Assembly (NCBI GenBank): GCA_000737985.1
Contig: JNVT01000113.1
Location: 49,058-113,057 of the forward strand
Source: Gammaproteobacteria bacterium MFB021
GTDB taxonomy: Bacteria; Pseudomonadota; Gammaproteobacteria; Pseudomonadales; Halomonadaceae
Reading direction: 5' to 3'
Length of the DNA stretch: 64,000 nt
Both the position numbers and the translations under genes were made by a program. Shown one piece after another: positions 34,052 to 42,333 of this stretch. The notes beneath the pieces are model-generated. The model saw nothing but the letters and a program-made list of their open reading frames with translations. It was not told where the DNA came from and did no database searches. Position 1 is the stretch's first letter, and each line of letters opens with the position of its first letter.

Positions 34052-35893
34052 TCATCCATGTAGCGCCTGGTGAATGGTCGTCGCCATCTGTTCATTGATT
34101 CCCGGCACGCGGGCCAGGTCGTCGCGGGTGGCCTTGCGCACCCCCTGCAGACCGCCGAAGAAGCGTAGCAGCTCGCGGCGGCGTTTGGGGCCGACACCAG
34201 GGATGTCCTGCAACGACGAGGTGCGGCGCTGCTTGTCACGGCGCTGGCGGTGCCCGGTGATGGCGAAGCGATGGGCTTCGTCACGAATATGCTGGATCAG
34301 ATGCAGCGCCGGCGAGCTGGTGTCGAGATCGAGGGTGCGATCGACGGTCTCGATGAACAGCGTCTCCAGCCCGGCCTTGCGGGTGGTGCCTTTGGCCACC
34401 CCGATCAGGGTCACGCCGATGACGTCGAGCTCGGCGATCACTTCCCGCGCCATGTTGAGCTGCCCCTTGCCGCCGTCGACGATCAGGATGTCCGGCAGCT
34501 TGCCTTCGCCTTTCTGCAGCCGCTTGAAGCGTCGGGTGAGCGCCTGGCGCATGGCGGCGTAGTCGTCGCCCGCGGCCACACCCTCGATATTGAAGCGGCG
34601 ATAGTCCGACTTGACCGGGCCATCGCCGTCGAACACCACGCAGGAGGCGACCGTCGCTTCGCCATGGCTGTGACTGATGTCGAAGCACTCCAGCCGGGCC
34701 GGCGGACTCTCCAGCGATAGCGCCTCGCGCAGGGATTCGAAGCGTCGGCTGAGCTGGCTGCGGTTGGCCAGCTGCGTCGCCAAGTGCTGCTCGGCGTTGG
34801 TCAGTGCCAGGCGCTGCCACTGGGCGCGATGGCCGCGGACCTGGGCGGTGACGCGCACGCGGCGTCCGGCGCGCTCGCTCAGCGCGCTTTGCACCAGCTC
34901 ACTGTCGGCCAGCGGATGGGAGGTGATGACCTCCTGCGGAATCTCTTTCGACTGCCCCAGGTAGAATTGGCTGACGAACTCGCCGATGAGCTCTTCGGTG
35001 CCCAGATCGAGACCGTTCTGGGGCTGGTGGTGACGCGCGCCGAGCATGCGACCCTGACGAATCGCCAGCACGCTGATACAGAGCCCGCCGGGCTGTTGGG
35101 CGAGGGCGAAGACATCGGCGTCGCCCTCGGCATTGTCGACGAACTGTTTCTCCTGCAGACGTCGCAGCTGCTGGATCTGATCGCGCAGACGCGCGGCCTC
35201 CTCGAAATCCAGTGCTTGGCTTGCCTGTTCCATGGCCTCGGTCAACTGCCCGGTGACCTGTTCGCTACGTCCTTCGAGACACATCACGGCGTGTTCGATG
35301 TCACGCTGGTAGTCGGCCTGGCTGATGAAGTCGACACAGGGCGCGCTGCAGCGTTTGATCTGATATTGCAGGCAGGGGCGCTGGCGATGGGCAAAGGCAC
35401 TGTCCTCGCAGTTGCGGATGCGGAAGATCTTTTGCATCAGCGACAGGCTTTCGCGCACCGCGGTGGCGCTGGGGTAGGGGCCCAGATAGCGTCCGTCGGC
35501 ACGTTTCTGGCGCGCGCGCTTGAACTCCAGCGCCGGATAGGGGTGGCGATCGGTGACGAAGACGTAAGGGTAGGATTTGTCGTCGCGCAGCAGAATGTTG
35601 TAGGGCGGACGCAGCTCCTTGATCAGCGTCTGCTCGAGCAGCAGCGCTTCCGTCTCGCTGCGGGTGATGGTCACCTGAACGTCCTGGATGCGTGCCACCA
35701 GTGCCTGAGTCTTGGCGTTCAGCGCACCGCGGAAGTAGCTGGCCAGACGCGCCTTGAGGCGCTTCGCCTTGCCGACGTAGAGCACATTGGCCTGGGCGTC
35801 GAGCATGCGGTACACGCCGGGCGACTCGGAGACGGATTTGAGAAAGTGCTTGGCATCGAAGGACGCCGCGACATCACTGGGGCTATCACTCAT
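34052..35893 (-). CDS. uvrC: Excinuclease ABC subunit C
   Basis: This 613-residue nuclease makes both incisions in nucleotide excision repair with UvrAB. Domains in order are a GIY-YIG nuclease (PGVYRMLDAQANVLYVGKAK near 25), a Cys-rich stretch with QIKRCSAPC, the UvrBC motif (LDFEEAARLRDQI near 205), the RNase H-like nuclease with LECFDISHSHGE and LIVDGGKGQL, and C-terminal helix-hairpin-helix repeats (LQDIPGVGPKRR). Length is normal. Confidence 0.97.
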   Translation of the reverse strand: MSDSPSDVAASFDAKHFLKSVSESPGVYRMLDAQANVLYVGKAKRLKARLASYFRGALNAKTQALVARIQDVQVTITRSETEALLLEQTLIKELRPPYNILLRDDKSYPYVFVTDRHPYPALEFKRARQKRADGRYLGPYPSATAVRESLSLMQKIFRIRNCEDSAFAHRQRPCLQYQIKRCSAPCVDFISQADYQRDIEHAVMCLEGRSEQVTGQLTEAMEQASQALDFEEAARLRDQIQQLRRLQEKQFVDNAEGDADVFALAQQPGGLCISVLAIRQGRMLGARHHQPQNGLDLGTEELIGEFVSQFYLGQSKEIPQEVITSHPLADSELVQSALSERAGRRVRVTAQVRGHRAQWQRLALTNAEQHLATQLANRSQLSRRFESLREALSLESPPARLECFDISHSHGEATVASCVVFDGDGPVKSDYRRFNIEGVAAGDDYAAMRQALTRRFKRLQKGEGKLPDILIVDGGKGQLNMAREVIAELDVIGVTLIGVAKGTTRKAGLETLFIETVDRTLDLDTSSPALHLIQHIRDEAHRFAITGHRQRRDKQRRTSSLQDIPGVGPKRRRELLRFFGGLQGVRKATRDDLARVPGINEQMATTIHQALHG

Positions 35894-35975
35894 GCGGTGA
35901 GTATATCAAAAACCCGCTTGAGCGCCGCGGTCCGGCACCGGCCGGCGGCGACTCAACAGGTGTCGAAGGCGTGTA

Positions 35976-36620
35976 TCAATGCGTGTCGAAGCCGTCGACC
36001 AAGCCGTGCTTGAGGCCCAGGTGGGTGAGTTCGACATCGGACTGAACCTTGAGCTTGTCGAAGATGCGATAGCGGTAGGTGTTGACCGTCTTGGAGCTGA
36101 GCCCGAGCTGCTGCGAGATCAGGCTGACGCGCCGGCAGTTGATGATCATCAGTGCGATCTGCAGTTCACGGTCAGAGAGCTGGTCGAACGGGTTGCCTTC
36201 GCCCTCGCGGCGAGCCAGCACCACCCGCTGAGCGATATCGGGGCTGATGAAACGCTCGCCCGCGGCGACTCGCCTGACTGCCTCGATCATCTGGTCGAGC
36301 GGCGTGCCCTTGCTGATGAAGCCGGCCACGCCGACATCGATCAGACGTTGAGCCGTGGTCTCCTCGACCTGACCGGTCAGCACCACGATGCTTACCTGAG
36401 GCTGTTCACGCAGGAGTTTGAGGATCGCTTCGAGCCCGCCCATGCCGGGCATGCGAATATCCATCAGGGCGATGTCGGGGAGCCGGTCACGGCAGGCGCT
36501 CAGCGCCGCTTCGCCGCTATCGACCTCGGCGACGATCTCGATGTCGGACTCCTCGTCCAGCACGCGGGCGATACTGGTGCGAACCAGATGGTGATCATCG
36601 GCTAGCAATACCTTGATCAA
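35976..36620 (-). CDS. gacA: Response regulator GacA/UvrY, TTG start
   Basis: This 214-residue NarL-type regulator is the partner of sensor GacS/BarA. It has the receiver phosphorylation site at D54 in IALMDIRMPG and K104 in FISKG, plus a LuxR-type HTH at the end (LSDRELQIALMI, SSKTVNTYRYRIFDKL). Homology begins at IKVLLADDHH. TTG at 36620-36618 gives that residue, with AGGAG 5 nt upstream. The frame extends to 36644 but the extension is not conserved. It normally controls small regulatory RNAs and the Csr/Rsm system; none was identified here. Confidence 0.93.
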   Translation of the reverse strand: MIKVLLADDHHLVRTSIARVLDEESDIEIVAEVDSGEAALSACRDRLPDIALMDIRMPGMGGLEAILKLLREQPQVSIVVLTGQVEETTAQRLIDVGVAGFISKGTPLDQMIEAVRRVAAGERFISPDIAQRVVLARREGEGNPFDQLSDRELQIALMIINCRRVSLISQQLGLSSKTVNTYRYRIFDKLKVQSDVELTHLGLKHGLVDGFDTH

Positions 36621-37041
36621 GACGACTCCTGCCCTCTGCCTCACGTAGCGGCCGGATCAGCGACCGCCTGGGTGCTGCCGGTATATCCGTAACGGGAACG
36701 TCCTCGACCGCTGGCCGATCACGCCCATGCCTGTTGCGCCGGCATGTTAACAGACACGCTGCGTCGAGTTGACAAGAATCTTGCTACCGGCAAACCCGTG
36801 CGGCTCATATCAGCGGTGCGTGCTGCAGGGGTGAGTACGCTGAAAGCTCTTCGCGATGCGCAGCCCGCGGACATCCATCTGACGCGTGAAGGAGCAGCGA
36901 CCACCGGAGCAAAGGGAGGCGAGGGAGACAAAAGAGATGGTTGGGGAGAAAGAAAAAGGGAGGTATGGCCGTTTCCTCGGCCCATCCTGTGCAGGCCAAG
37001 ACCGGAAAGTGGGTTGTCTGGCAGGAAATTGATAAAAGCCG
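36621..37041. other. Intergenic region without recognised gene
   Basis: About 420 nt between gacA and the tRNA-Ala promoter. An open frame of 107 codons (36744-37067, plus strand) has no ribosome site, no recognisable domain and a purine-rich low-complexity middle, and it runs into the tRNA promoter, so I treat it as noncoding. TTGACA occurs at 36769 but no matching -10 is seen. The purine-rich stretch at about 36890-36965 is the only notable feature. Confidence 0.6.
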
Positions 37042-37070
37042 TTGACATCCTTGGCATTCATCCGTAAATT
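37042..37070 (+). promoter_or_regulatory. Sigma-70 promoter of tRNA-Ala
   Basis: A perfect -35 TTGACA (37042-37047), 17-nt spacer and -10 TAAATT (37065-37070) lie about 29 nt before the tRNA 5' end. A GC-rich GCCGCG follows the -10, resembling a stringent discriminator. Confidence 0.85.
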
Positions 37071-37098
37071 ACGCCGCGTTCCTTGGCGAACACGGTAC

Positions 37099-37174
37099 GG
37101 GGCCTTAGCTCAGCTGGGAGAGCGCAACACTGGCAGTGTTGAGGTCAGCGGTTCGATCCCGCTAGGCTCCACCA
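37099..37174 (+). tRNA. tRNA-Ala (GGC)
   Basis: A 76-nt cloverleaf begins GGGGCCTTAGCTC, with anticodon GGC in ACTGGCAGT, T-arm GGTTCGATCC, and an encoded ACCA end. It has its own promoter and terminator. Confidence 0.97.
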
Positions 37175-37186
37175 ATCTTTATTTTG

Positions 37187-37226
37187 AAAAAGCCGCCTGG
37201 CGCACTTTGCGCCGGCGGCTTTTTTC
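37187..37226 (+). terminator. Intrinsic terminator after tRNA-Ala
   Basis: The stem AGCCGCC/GGCGGCT is extended by GGCGCA/TGCGCC with a CTT loop, flanked by A-run and T6. The symmetry means it could work in both directions. Confidence 0.93.
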
Positions 37227-37411
37227 ATGTCCGAGAGATTTTCCGCCTGCGAATGACGGGGGGGGGATAGCAGCTCGCGTGTCGGTACGATGATCTTGAT
37301 CGTGTTAGCCCCTTTGCTGGGGTGGTTTGCGGTTCGCCCTGACGATGAGTTCGGCCAGCGATCGAGGATGCGCTTGGTCAGCGACCAAGGTCGCATGGCA
37401 GCGGTAGTTTG

Positions 37412-37440
37412 TTTGTACAAATATAAAATTCCTGTATAGC
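37412..37440 (+). promoter_or_regulatory. Promoter with TTTGTACAAA palindrome upstream of the DUF6482 gene
   Basis: In a low-GC patch, the 10-bp palindrome TTTGTACAAA (37412-37421) overlaps a possible -35 (TTGTAC), followed by a 16-nt spacer and TATAGC as -10. A related TTTGTACAG occurs in the 29.1-kb control region. The regulator is unknown. Confidence 0.5.
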
Positions 37441-37492
37441 TTTTATGCAGGTTTTTTCGGCGGTTTGGCGGGCATCTTGCCAGGGAGGCGGC

Positions 37493-37792
37493 ATGCGATA
37501 CGCGGAATTTGTACAACTTCTTGGCGAAGGTCATGTAACCGAGCTGCAGGTGGAGTCGCTCGAGCCGCAGACGTTTTCGTACCGGGTAGTCATGGGGGAG
37601 CGTGCCGAGGTGCTCGAAGGGGAAGATGGGAGACCGGTGCGGCTGAGTTCGCTGGGACATGCGCGGCAGTACTTGCCGCAGCTGGGCGGCGTCGAGGTAC
37701 CACTCTTTCTGGTGACGCAGTCGCCTGGGAGTACGATTATCGGCTCGCAGGTCTACGCGACATCACACAAGACGCGTCTGGAAGCGAGCTGA
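37493..37792 (+). CDS. DUF6482 family protein
   Basis: This 99-residue protein begins MRYAEFVQLLGEGHVTELQVESLE, contains SLGHARQYLPQL near residue 55 and ends with GSQVY. That layout fits the small DUF6482 proteins I associate with Halomonas and Pseudomonas genomes. Function is unknown. GGAGG (37484-37488) stands 4 nt before the ATG. A longer in-frame start at 37445 was not used. Confidence 0.78.
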   Translation: MRYAEFVQLLGEGHVTELQVESLEPQTFSYRVVMGERAEVLEGEDGRPVRLSSLGHARQYLPQLGGVEVPLFLVTQSPGSTIIGSQVYATSHKTRLEAS

Positions 37793-37811
37793 CGCGAGCC
37801 CGGGTGGGATG

Positions 37812-37991
37812 TCAGTGCTGGCGCTGGTTGAGCTTTTGCGCCAGCTTGCGTGCTGCTTCTGGGCCCGCGTGGTGACTGATGATGCCAGGGGCGCCATCGC
37901 CTTTCTGAGTGGGCGCCGTATCTACCACGATCCACTCCGCGCCATCGCCGTCGTTGGAGGGGGTGAGGGGTCTAGCCACAAAACGTGTCAT
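37812..37991 (-). CDS. Small conserved-looking hypothetical protein (59 residues)
   Basis: The frame begins MTRFVARPLTPSNDGDGAEW, continues through IVVDTAPTQKGDG and GIISHHAGPEAARKLAQKLN, and ends in RQRQH-type polar residues. Composition and codon use look coding: a beta-hairpin-like first half then a helix. GGAG lies about 9 nt before the ATG. It is convergent with the DUF6482 gene, ending 20 nt from it. No domain is recognised. I infer a real gene from its organised sequence, not from a database match. Confidence 0.6.
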   Translation of the reverse strand: MTRFVARPLTPSNDGDGAEWIVVDTAPTQKGDGAPGIISHHAGPEAARKLAQKLNQRQH

Positions 37992-38139
37992 CGCGCGCTA
38001 CTCCGTGCTGTTCGGCGGGGCTCCTGACCTGGTCGTTGGTGCCACCTCAGAGAGCCTAGTCGATAATCGGGGCGTGGAGATACCCCGACCATCGGTAGTC
38101 GATTCGGGTTACGCAGGTGTGACGCGGAGCCGCTAAACT

Positions 38140-38152
38140 TGACATGATGTCA
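38140..38152. promoter_or_regulatory. TGACATGATGTCA palindrome before the zinc-ribbon gene
   Basis: A 13-bp inverted repeat (TGACAT-G-ATGTCA) lies 20 nt before the ATG of the zinc-ribbon gene. It overlaps a TTGACA-like hexamer (38139-38144). It could be an operator or a small RNA hairpin; nothing more can be said. Confidence 0.45.
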
Positions 38153-38172
38153 CCGAAAAGAAGGAGTGGATC

Positions 38173-38406
38173 ATGTGTGCAGAGACTACCCAGTGCCCGC
38201 GCTGCGGTCACGATCAAACCGAGGCACCGGCCAATGCCGAGGGCGTCGAGCGGTGCCCGGAGTGCGACGCCAAGCGTGACGCGCATTCGCCCACGGCGCA
38301 GGAGCTACTGGAGCGTGAAGAGGCGTACGTCAGCCACGCCATCGACGAGACGATCGAGCGTGAGCTCTCCAGCCGCCACGACGAGCAGGGAAAGCCGAAA
38401 AGTTGA
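38173..38406 (+). CDS. Small zinc-ribbon protein
   Basis: This 77-residue acidic protein has two cysteine knuckles, CPRCGH at residues 8-13 and CPECDA near 29-34, giving a four-Cys zinc ribbon. A charged helix follows (QELLEREEAYVSHAIDETI). Such proteins may bind nucleic acid or a partner protein; no function is known to me. AAGGAG (38161-38166) stands 6 nt before the ATG. It ends 32 nt from a convergent HTH gene. Confidence 0.75.
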   Translation: MCAETTQCPRCGHDQTEAPANAEGVERCPECDAKRDAHSPTAQELLEREEAYVSHAIDETIERELSSRHDEQGKPKS

Positions 38407-38438
38407 CCCCAGCTCGTCGCGGTTGGAGCGCCCGCCTG

Positions 38439-38672
38439 TCAAGGATCATGGGCGCGGGGTCTACCCTGGGGGCCAACGGGGCGGCTCAGGGCGATTTCGA
38501 TGGCCCGCTCGCGGGATATGCCTCGCGCCATCAAGGCCCTGATGCGCGTCTTGAGGGTGCTCAGGGGTATGCCCGATTGGCGCGATAGGGCGGTCAGGCT
38601 ATCGGCGCGCAGCACTCGCTGCTCGCGTCGTTTCATCAGGGGAGTTTCCTTTCCCCGGTCGGTCAGTTTCAT
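38439..38672 (-). CDS. Small helix-turn-helix protein
   Basis: This basic protein of about 77 residues has the central part LTALSRQSGIPLSTLKTRIRALMARGISRERAIEIAL. It looks like one HTH unit followed by a NUMOD-like helix, a pattern often found as DNA-binding repeats beside HNH or GIY-YIG endonucleases. No nuclease domain is present here. ATG 38672 has GGAGAG 4 nt before it; an inner ATG at 38636 is an alternative. It may be a free-standing regulator or a decayed mobile-endonuclease relic. Confidence 0.62.
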   Translation of the reverse strand: MKLTDRGKETPLMKRREQRVLRADSLTALSRQSGIPLSTLKTRIRALMARGISRERAIEIALSRPVGPQGRPRAHDP

Positions 38673-38999
38673 GCAGCTCTCCACGATCGTTGGCACTGTC
38701 CACGCGACCGCTCGTGACAAGCAGTATGACTTTCGATGCCGAGATACCTTCCATGAACCCGCCGACCCTACACTAAGTTTGATGAGCCTGTCGCCCTCAT
38801 GGGCGGCACTCATGGCTATCCGCTCATGACGATAAATGGCCCCGGTTGGTCGGACTACTCGATCCTTTGGTGGCTTGGCTCGCAGTCACAATGCCCCTGC
38901 CGCACAACGGCGCGTGGCTTTCTCTCCGAAGCGACACGGGTCACGCCGAGGGAAGCGGTCGAGAGGGCCAACGATGGCGAGTGCTAGACGAGAAAACAG
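38673..38999. other. Intergenic region, no supported gene
   Basis: About 330 nt of mixed composition, including an ACTAAGTTTGATGAG stretch. Short plus-strand frames here lack ribosome sites and recognisable content. A similar string CTAAGTTTGATTAG occurs upstream of osmC (about 4804), possibly a shared promoter or operator word. Confidence 0.5.
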
Positions 39000-39005
39000 A
39001 TGCCG

Positions 39006-39371
39006 ATGAACGAGCGTATCTTCGATGTCGCGATTCGCCCTCGGGCCGGTGATGCGCTGTGGGAAGCCTTCACACCGGCGCTACCGGGGCTGCGTGCGTT
39101 GGGTGAGAGCGACCTCGACGCAGCCGCCCGGCTGGCTGAGGCGATCGTGCCGCATCTGGCCGCGAACCTGCAGCAGGGGCTGGCGATTCCCGAGCAGCCT
39201 CGCGCTGGCGTTTATCTGCAGGAGTATGGGCTGGTGCTGTGGCAGTTTCTGCGTGTGCGTATGGGACCGCTCAAGGCGGGGCAGAGCGCTGTCGAGGTGA
39301 TCTTTCCCGATATCGAGACGCTGTTCGATGACGAGATCGGGGATGTCGACGAGTCCCTGCTCGATGTTTGA
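39006..39371 (+). CDS. Hypothetical protein, acidic
   Basis: This protein of about 121 residues begins MNERIFDVAIRPRAGDALWEAF and contains an alpha-helical, Ala/Leu-rich middle (LGESDLDAAARLAEAIVPHLAANL) and an acidic tail (DDEIGDVDESLLD). An ATG at 39000 is two codons upstream. No strong Shine-Dalgarno is visible for either. Codon use is like that of the core genes. No family is recognised. It ends only 11 nt before the -35 of the trp leader promoter. Confidence 0.65.
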   Translation: MNERIFDVAIRPRAGDALWEAFTPALPGLRALGESDLDAAARLAEAIVPHLAANLQQGLAIPEQPRAGVYLQEYGLVLWQFLRVRMGPLKAGQSAVEVIFPDIETLFDDEIGDVDESLLDV

Positions 39372-39382
39372 GCGCAGCCCGC

Positions 39383-39411
39383 TTGACAGCCCTCGCCGTC
39401 AAACGCAGACT
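39383..39411 (+). promoter_or_regulatory. Probable promoter of the trpL-trpGDC transcript
   Basis: TTGACA (39383-39388) with a 17-nt spacer precedes a weak -10 CAGACT (39406-39411), just upstream of the leader peptide ATG. The -35 is perfect and the -10 poor, so the exact start is uncertain. Confidence 0.5.
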
Positions 39412-39417
39412 GGCGCC

Positions 39418-39468
39418 ATGATGACGATACCGAGCTACAGACCGATCCAGTGGTGGTGGCGCCTTTGA
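39418..39468 (+). CDS. trpL: trp operon leader peptide
   Basis: A 16-codon frame reads MMTIPSYRPIQWWWRL and ends in TGA. Three consecutive tryptophan codons (TGGTGGTGG at 39451-39459) sit just before the stop. They are followed by mutually exclusive hairpins and a terminator, then trpG. This is the classic ribosome-mediated attenuator: stalling at Trp codons during Trp-tRNA shortage should favour the antiterminator. Two adjacent ATGs exist (39418, 39421). The Shine-Dalgarno is weak. Confidence 0.9.
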   Translation: MMTIPSYRPIQWWWRL

Positions 39469-39473
39469 TTCGA

Positions 39474-39526
39474 GGGCGGCCCGCTGACGTCTGTAAAAGA
39501 TGCCGCCCCACGGGGCGGCATTTTTT
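39474..39526 (+). promoter_or_regulatory. Trp attenuator (antiterminator and terminator hairpins)
   Basis: Segment 2 GGGCGGC (39474-39480) is complementary to segment 3 GCCGCCC (39502-39508), forming the antiterminator. Segment 3 extended (TGCCGCCCC, 39501-39509) pairs with segment 4 GGGGCGGCA (39512-39520), followed by T6 (39521-39526), forming the terminator. The gene downstream is trpG. Confidence 0.92.
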
Positions 39527-39640
39527 CGTCTGAGAGATGGCTCCGTGAGGCTGGCAGAGAACCGGGCCAAACCCGGCTCCGGTAGGACGAAAAACCACAG
39601 CCATGACGCGATCACGTATGAATATCAGGAGCTTACCGCC

Positions 39641-40264
39641 GTGCCAGTCCTCATGATCGACAATTATGACAGCTTTACTTTCAATATCGTCCAGTATCTG
39701 GGCGAGCTGGGCGCCGATGTGGTCACCCTGCGCAATGACGAGATCGACCTGGCGGGGCTGGAGCGCTATGCGCCCTCGCACCTGGTCGTCTCGCCCGGTC
39801 CCTGCACCCCCAACGAGGCGGGGATCTCTATGGCCGCCATTCGCCACTTTGCCGGGCGCATCCCGATTCTCGGCGTCTGCCTGGGGCATCAGGCGATCGG
39901 CCAGGTCTACGGCGGCCATGTGATTCGTGCGCCACAGGTGATGCATGGCAAGACTTCGCGTATCCGCCACGCTGGTCAGGGCGTGTTCGCTGGTCTCGAG
40001 GATCCGCTGGAGGTGACCCGCTACCACTCACTGGTGGTGGATGCGGCGACCCTGCCCGAGTGTCTGGAAGTGACCGCCTACACCGACGAGAGCGACGTCA
40101 CGCCGGGGCTGATCATGGGGCTCCGGCACCGTACCCTGGACATCGAGGGCGTGCAGTTCCACCCCGAGTCGATCCTGTCGCGCCAGGGCCATGAGCTGCT
40201 GGACAATTTCCTCAAGCGCCAAACCGCGTCGCAACCGCGGGGAGAGACACATGCAAATGCGTGA
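39641..40264 (+). CDS. trpG: Anthranilate synthase component II (glutamine amidotransferase)
   Basis: This 207-residue protein supplies ammonia from glutamine to TrpE. It has [18 protein letters not shown] at the N-terminus, [13 protein letters not shown], the catalytic Cys in [13 protein letters not shown], and EGVQFHPES for His/Glu. The Pseudomonas-type start [11 protein letters not shown] aligns to a GTG at 39641 (V-P-V-L-M-I-D). AGGAG stands 9 nt before it and is too far from the inner ATG at 39653. It overlaps trpD by 14 nt. trpE is not in the window, as in pseudomonads where trpE and trpGDC are separate. Confidence 0.94.
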   Translation: MPVLMIDNYDSFTFNIVQYLGELGADVVTLRNDEIDLAGLERYAPSHLVVSPGPCTPNEAGISMAAIRHFAGRIPILGVCLGHQAIGQVYGGHVIRAPQVMHGKTSRIRHAGQGVFAGLEDPLEVTRYHSLVVDAATLPECLEVTAYTDESDVTPGLIMGLRHRTLDIEGVQFHPESILSRQGHELLDNFLKRQTASQPRGETHANA

Positions 40265-41270
40265 GGCGATCGGTGCGCTGCTGCGCCACGAGAATCTGAG
40301 CTACGACGACACTCATGCGATCATGCAGACGATCATGACCGGCGAGGCCACCGATGCCCAGATCGCCGGTTTTCTGATCGCGTTGGCGATGAAGGGCGAG
40401 ACCGCCGAGGAGATCACCGCGGCGGCGCAGGTCATGCGTGAGCTGATGCAGCCGGTGGCGCTTGAGTGTGACAACGTGGTCGACATCGTCGGTACCGGAG
40501 GCGACGGCGCCAACCTGTTCAATGTCTCCACGGCGTCGAGCTTCGTCGTCGCTGCCGCTGGCGGGCACGTGGCCAAGCACGGCAATCGCGGTGTCTCGTC
40601 GTCCGCGGGCAGCGCTGACCTGTTCGACGTTGCCGGCATCTACCTTGATCTGGATGCCGCCACCATTGCACGCTGTATCGAGCAGGTCGGGGTCGGCTTC
40701 ATGTTCGCGCCGCGCCACCACCAAGCGATGCGCCATGCCATCGGCCCGCGTCGCGAGATGGGCGTGCGCACGGTGTTCAATATCCTGGGGCCGCTGACCA
40801 ATCCCGCCGGCGCGCCCAACCAGCTGCTCGGCGTCTATGCGCCGCATCTGTTGCCGCTGGTGGCGGAGTCGCTGCGCAAGCTCGGCAGCCGCCATGTGCT
40901 GGTGGTGCACGCCGAGGATGGTCTCGACGAGATCTCGCTGGCGGCGCCGACCCGAGTGGCGGAGCTGCGTGACGGCGAGATTCGCGAGTACACGCTGACC
41001 CCCGAGTCGCTGGGTATCGAACGCCAGGCACTGGCGCCATTGAAGGTAGTGACCGCCGAGGACAGCCTCAAGCTGGTCAAGGAGGCGCTGGTCGGCAAGG
41101 GGGCGGCCGGGGATATCGTAGCGTTGAACGCTGGCGCCGCGCTGTACGCCTCGGGCGTCTCCGATTCGCTGCAGGAGGGTGTGCTGATGGCGCAGGATGC
41201 CCAGGCCTCCAAGCTGCCGCTGGAGAAGCTCAAGGAGCTGGCCGACTTCACGCGGGTATTCGCTGACTGA
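40251..41270 (+). CDS. trpD: Anthranilate phosphoribosyltransferase
   Basis: This 339-residue enzyme joins anthranilate to PRPP. Motifs visible are the PRPP loop [18 protein letters not shown] near residue 78, [17 protein letters not shown] near 105, [11 protein letters not shown] near 150, and [15 protein letters not shown] 40251 follows GGGGAGAG and lies inside the end of trpG, indicating coupled translation. Length is normal. Confidence 0.96.
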   Translation: MQMREAIGALLRHENLSYDDTHAIMQTIMTGEATDAQIAGFLIALAMKGETAEEITAAAQVMRELMQPVALECDNVVDIVGTGGDGANLFNVSTASSFVVAAAGGHVAKHGNRGVSSSAGSADLFDVAGIYLDLDAATIARCIEQVGVGFMFAPRHHQAMRHAIGPRREMGVRTVFNILGPLTNPAGAPNQLLGVYAPHLLPLVAESLRKLGSRHVLVVHAEDGLDEISLAAPTRVAELRDGEIREYTLTPESLGIERQALAPLKVVTAEDSLKLVKEALVGKGAAGDIVALNAGAALYASGVSDSLQEGVLMAQDAQASKLPLEKLKELADFTRVFAD

Positions 41271-41348
41271 TCCTGGCTGAACGGCACGTTTTACCTTGAC
41301 ATCCATTTACCTCGATATCCTTTCACCCCGACACCGAGAGCTCCGCGC

Positions 41349-42161
41349 ATGAGTGAATCACAGGACAAGGCGTTGCCGACCATTCTGGCCAAGATTCTGG
41401 CGCGCAAGCGCGAGGAGATCAGCGAGCGCCGCCCGCACACCAGCGAGCAGACCTGGCTGCAGCGCGCTCAGACGCAGAGTGCGCCGCGGGGCTTCGTCGC
41501 CGCGCTCAGGCGCTGCATCGAGGGGGGAGACCCGGCGGTGATCGCCGAGATCAAGAAGGCATCGCCCTCCAAGGGCGTGATCCGCGAGGATTTCCGCCCC
41601 GCCGAAATCGCCGCCGATTACGCCGCCGCCGGTGCCAGCTGCCTGTCGGTGCTGACCGATGCCGACTACTTCCAGGGCGATGAGTCCCACCTGATCGCCG
41701 CGCGCGAAGCCTGCGCGCTGCCGGTGATCCGCAAGGACTTCATCATCGATGGCTACCAGATTGCCGAAGCGCGTGGCATCGGTGCCGACTGCATTCTGCT
41801 GATCGTGGCGGCGCTGGATGACGTCCAGCTCAAGGATCTCTATCGCCAGGCGCGGGAGCTGGGGATGGACGTGCTGGTCGAGGTCCACGATGTGTTCGAG
41901 CTGGAGCGGGCGCTGACGCTCGACCTGCCGCTGGTGGGGATCAACAACCGCGACCTGCACACCTTCGCCACCTCGCTGGATACCACCTTCGATCTGCTCA
42001 AGCGGGTGCCGGCCGGCGTGACCGTGGTCACCGAGTCGGGCATCCATACCCGCGACGACGTCGAACGCATGCGCGAGTACGACGTCAACGCCTTTCTGGT
42101 CGGCGAGGCGTTCATGCGTGAAGCCGAGCCGGGCAGCGCGCTGCGCCGTCTGTTCTTCTGA
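41349..42161 (+). CDS. trpC: Indole-3-glycerol phosphate synthase
   Basis: This 270-residue TIM barrel catalyses ring closure of CdRP to indoleglycerol phosphate. It shows [18 protein letters not shown] near residue 63 (catalytic Lys), [49 protein letters not shown] and [13 protein letters not shown]. It is monofunctional, with no TrpF fusion. It lies 78 nt after trpD and ends at a strong terminator. Confidence 0.96.
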   Translation: MSESQDKALPTILAKILARKREEISERRPHTSEQTWLQRAQTQSAPRGFVAALRRCIEGGDPAVIAEIKKASPSKGVIREDFRPAEIAADYAAAGASCLSVLTDADYFQGDESHLIAAREACALPVIRKDFIIDGYQIAEARGIGADCILLIVAALDDVQLKDLYRQARELGMDVLVEVHDVFELERALTLDLPLVGINNRDLHTFATSLDTTFDLLKRVPAGVTVVTESGIHTRDDVERMREYDVNAFLVGEAFMREAEPGSALRRLFF

Positions 42162-42205
42162 GCCCGCCGCGCGAGCACCCTCCTGGCAGGCAACGCTTGC
42201 CCTGA

Positions 42206-42243
42206 ACGACGAACACCGCCCTCGAGGCGGTGTTCGTCGTTTT
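42206..42243 (+). terminator. Intrinsic terminator of the trpGDC operon
   Basis: A perfect 15-bp stem ACGACGAACACCGCC/GGCGGTGTTCGTCGT with loop CTCGA is followed by TTT. A partial second copy of the descending arm (TGTTCGTCGTT) follows at about 42251, apparently a local duplication. Confidence 0.9.
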
Positions 42244-42302
42244 GAGGTGATGTTCGTCGTTCAGAGTCGGTGTTCGCGACGTCTCGGAACGCTGCTCAGA
42301 GC

Positions 42303-42333
42303 TCTGGTTTAGAACTCTGGTTTAGAACTCTGG
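42303..42333. repeat. 13-bp tandem duplication at the stop of the antiporter gene
   Basis: The unit TCTGGTTTAGAAC occurs at 42303-42315 and 42316-42328, with TCTGG of a third copy. Each copy contains the TTA that reads as the TAA stop of the minus-strand gene, so the duplication repeats the C-terminal end and stop. Confidence 0.9.

Noticed and set aside
36744..37067. 107-codon plus-strand frame before tRNA-Ala
   Set aside because: No ribosome site, low-complexity Lys/Gly/Arg middle, and its end overlaps the tRNA promoter.
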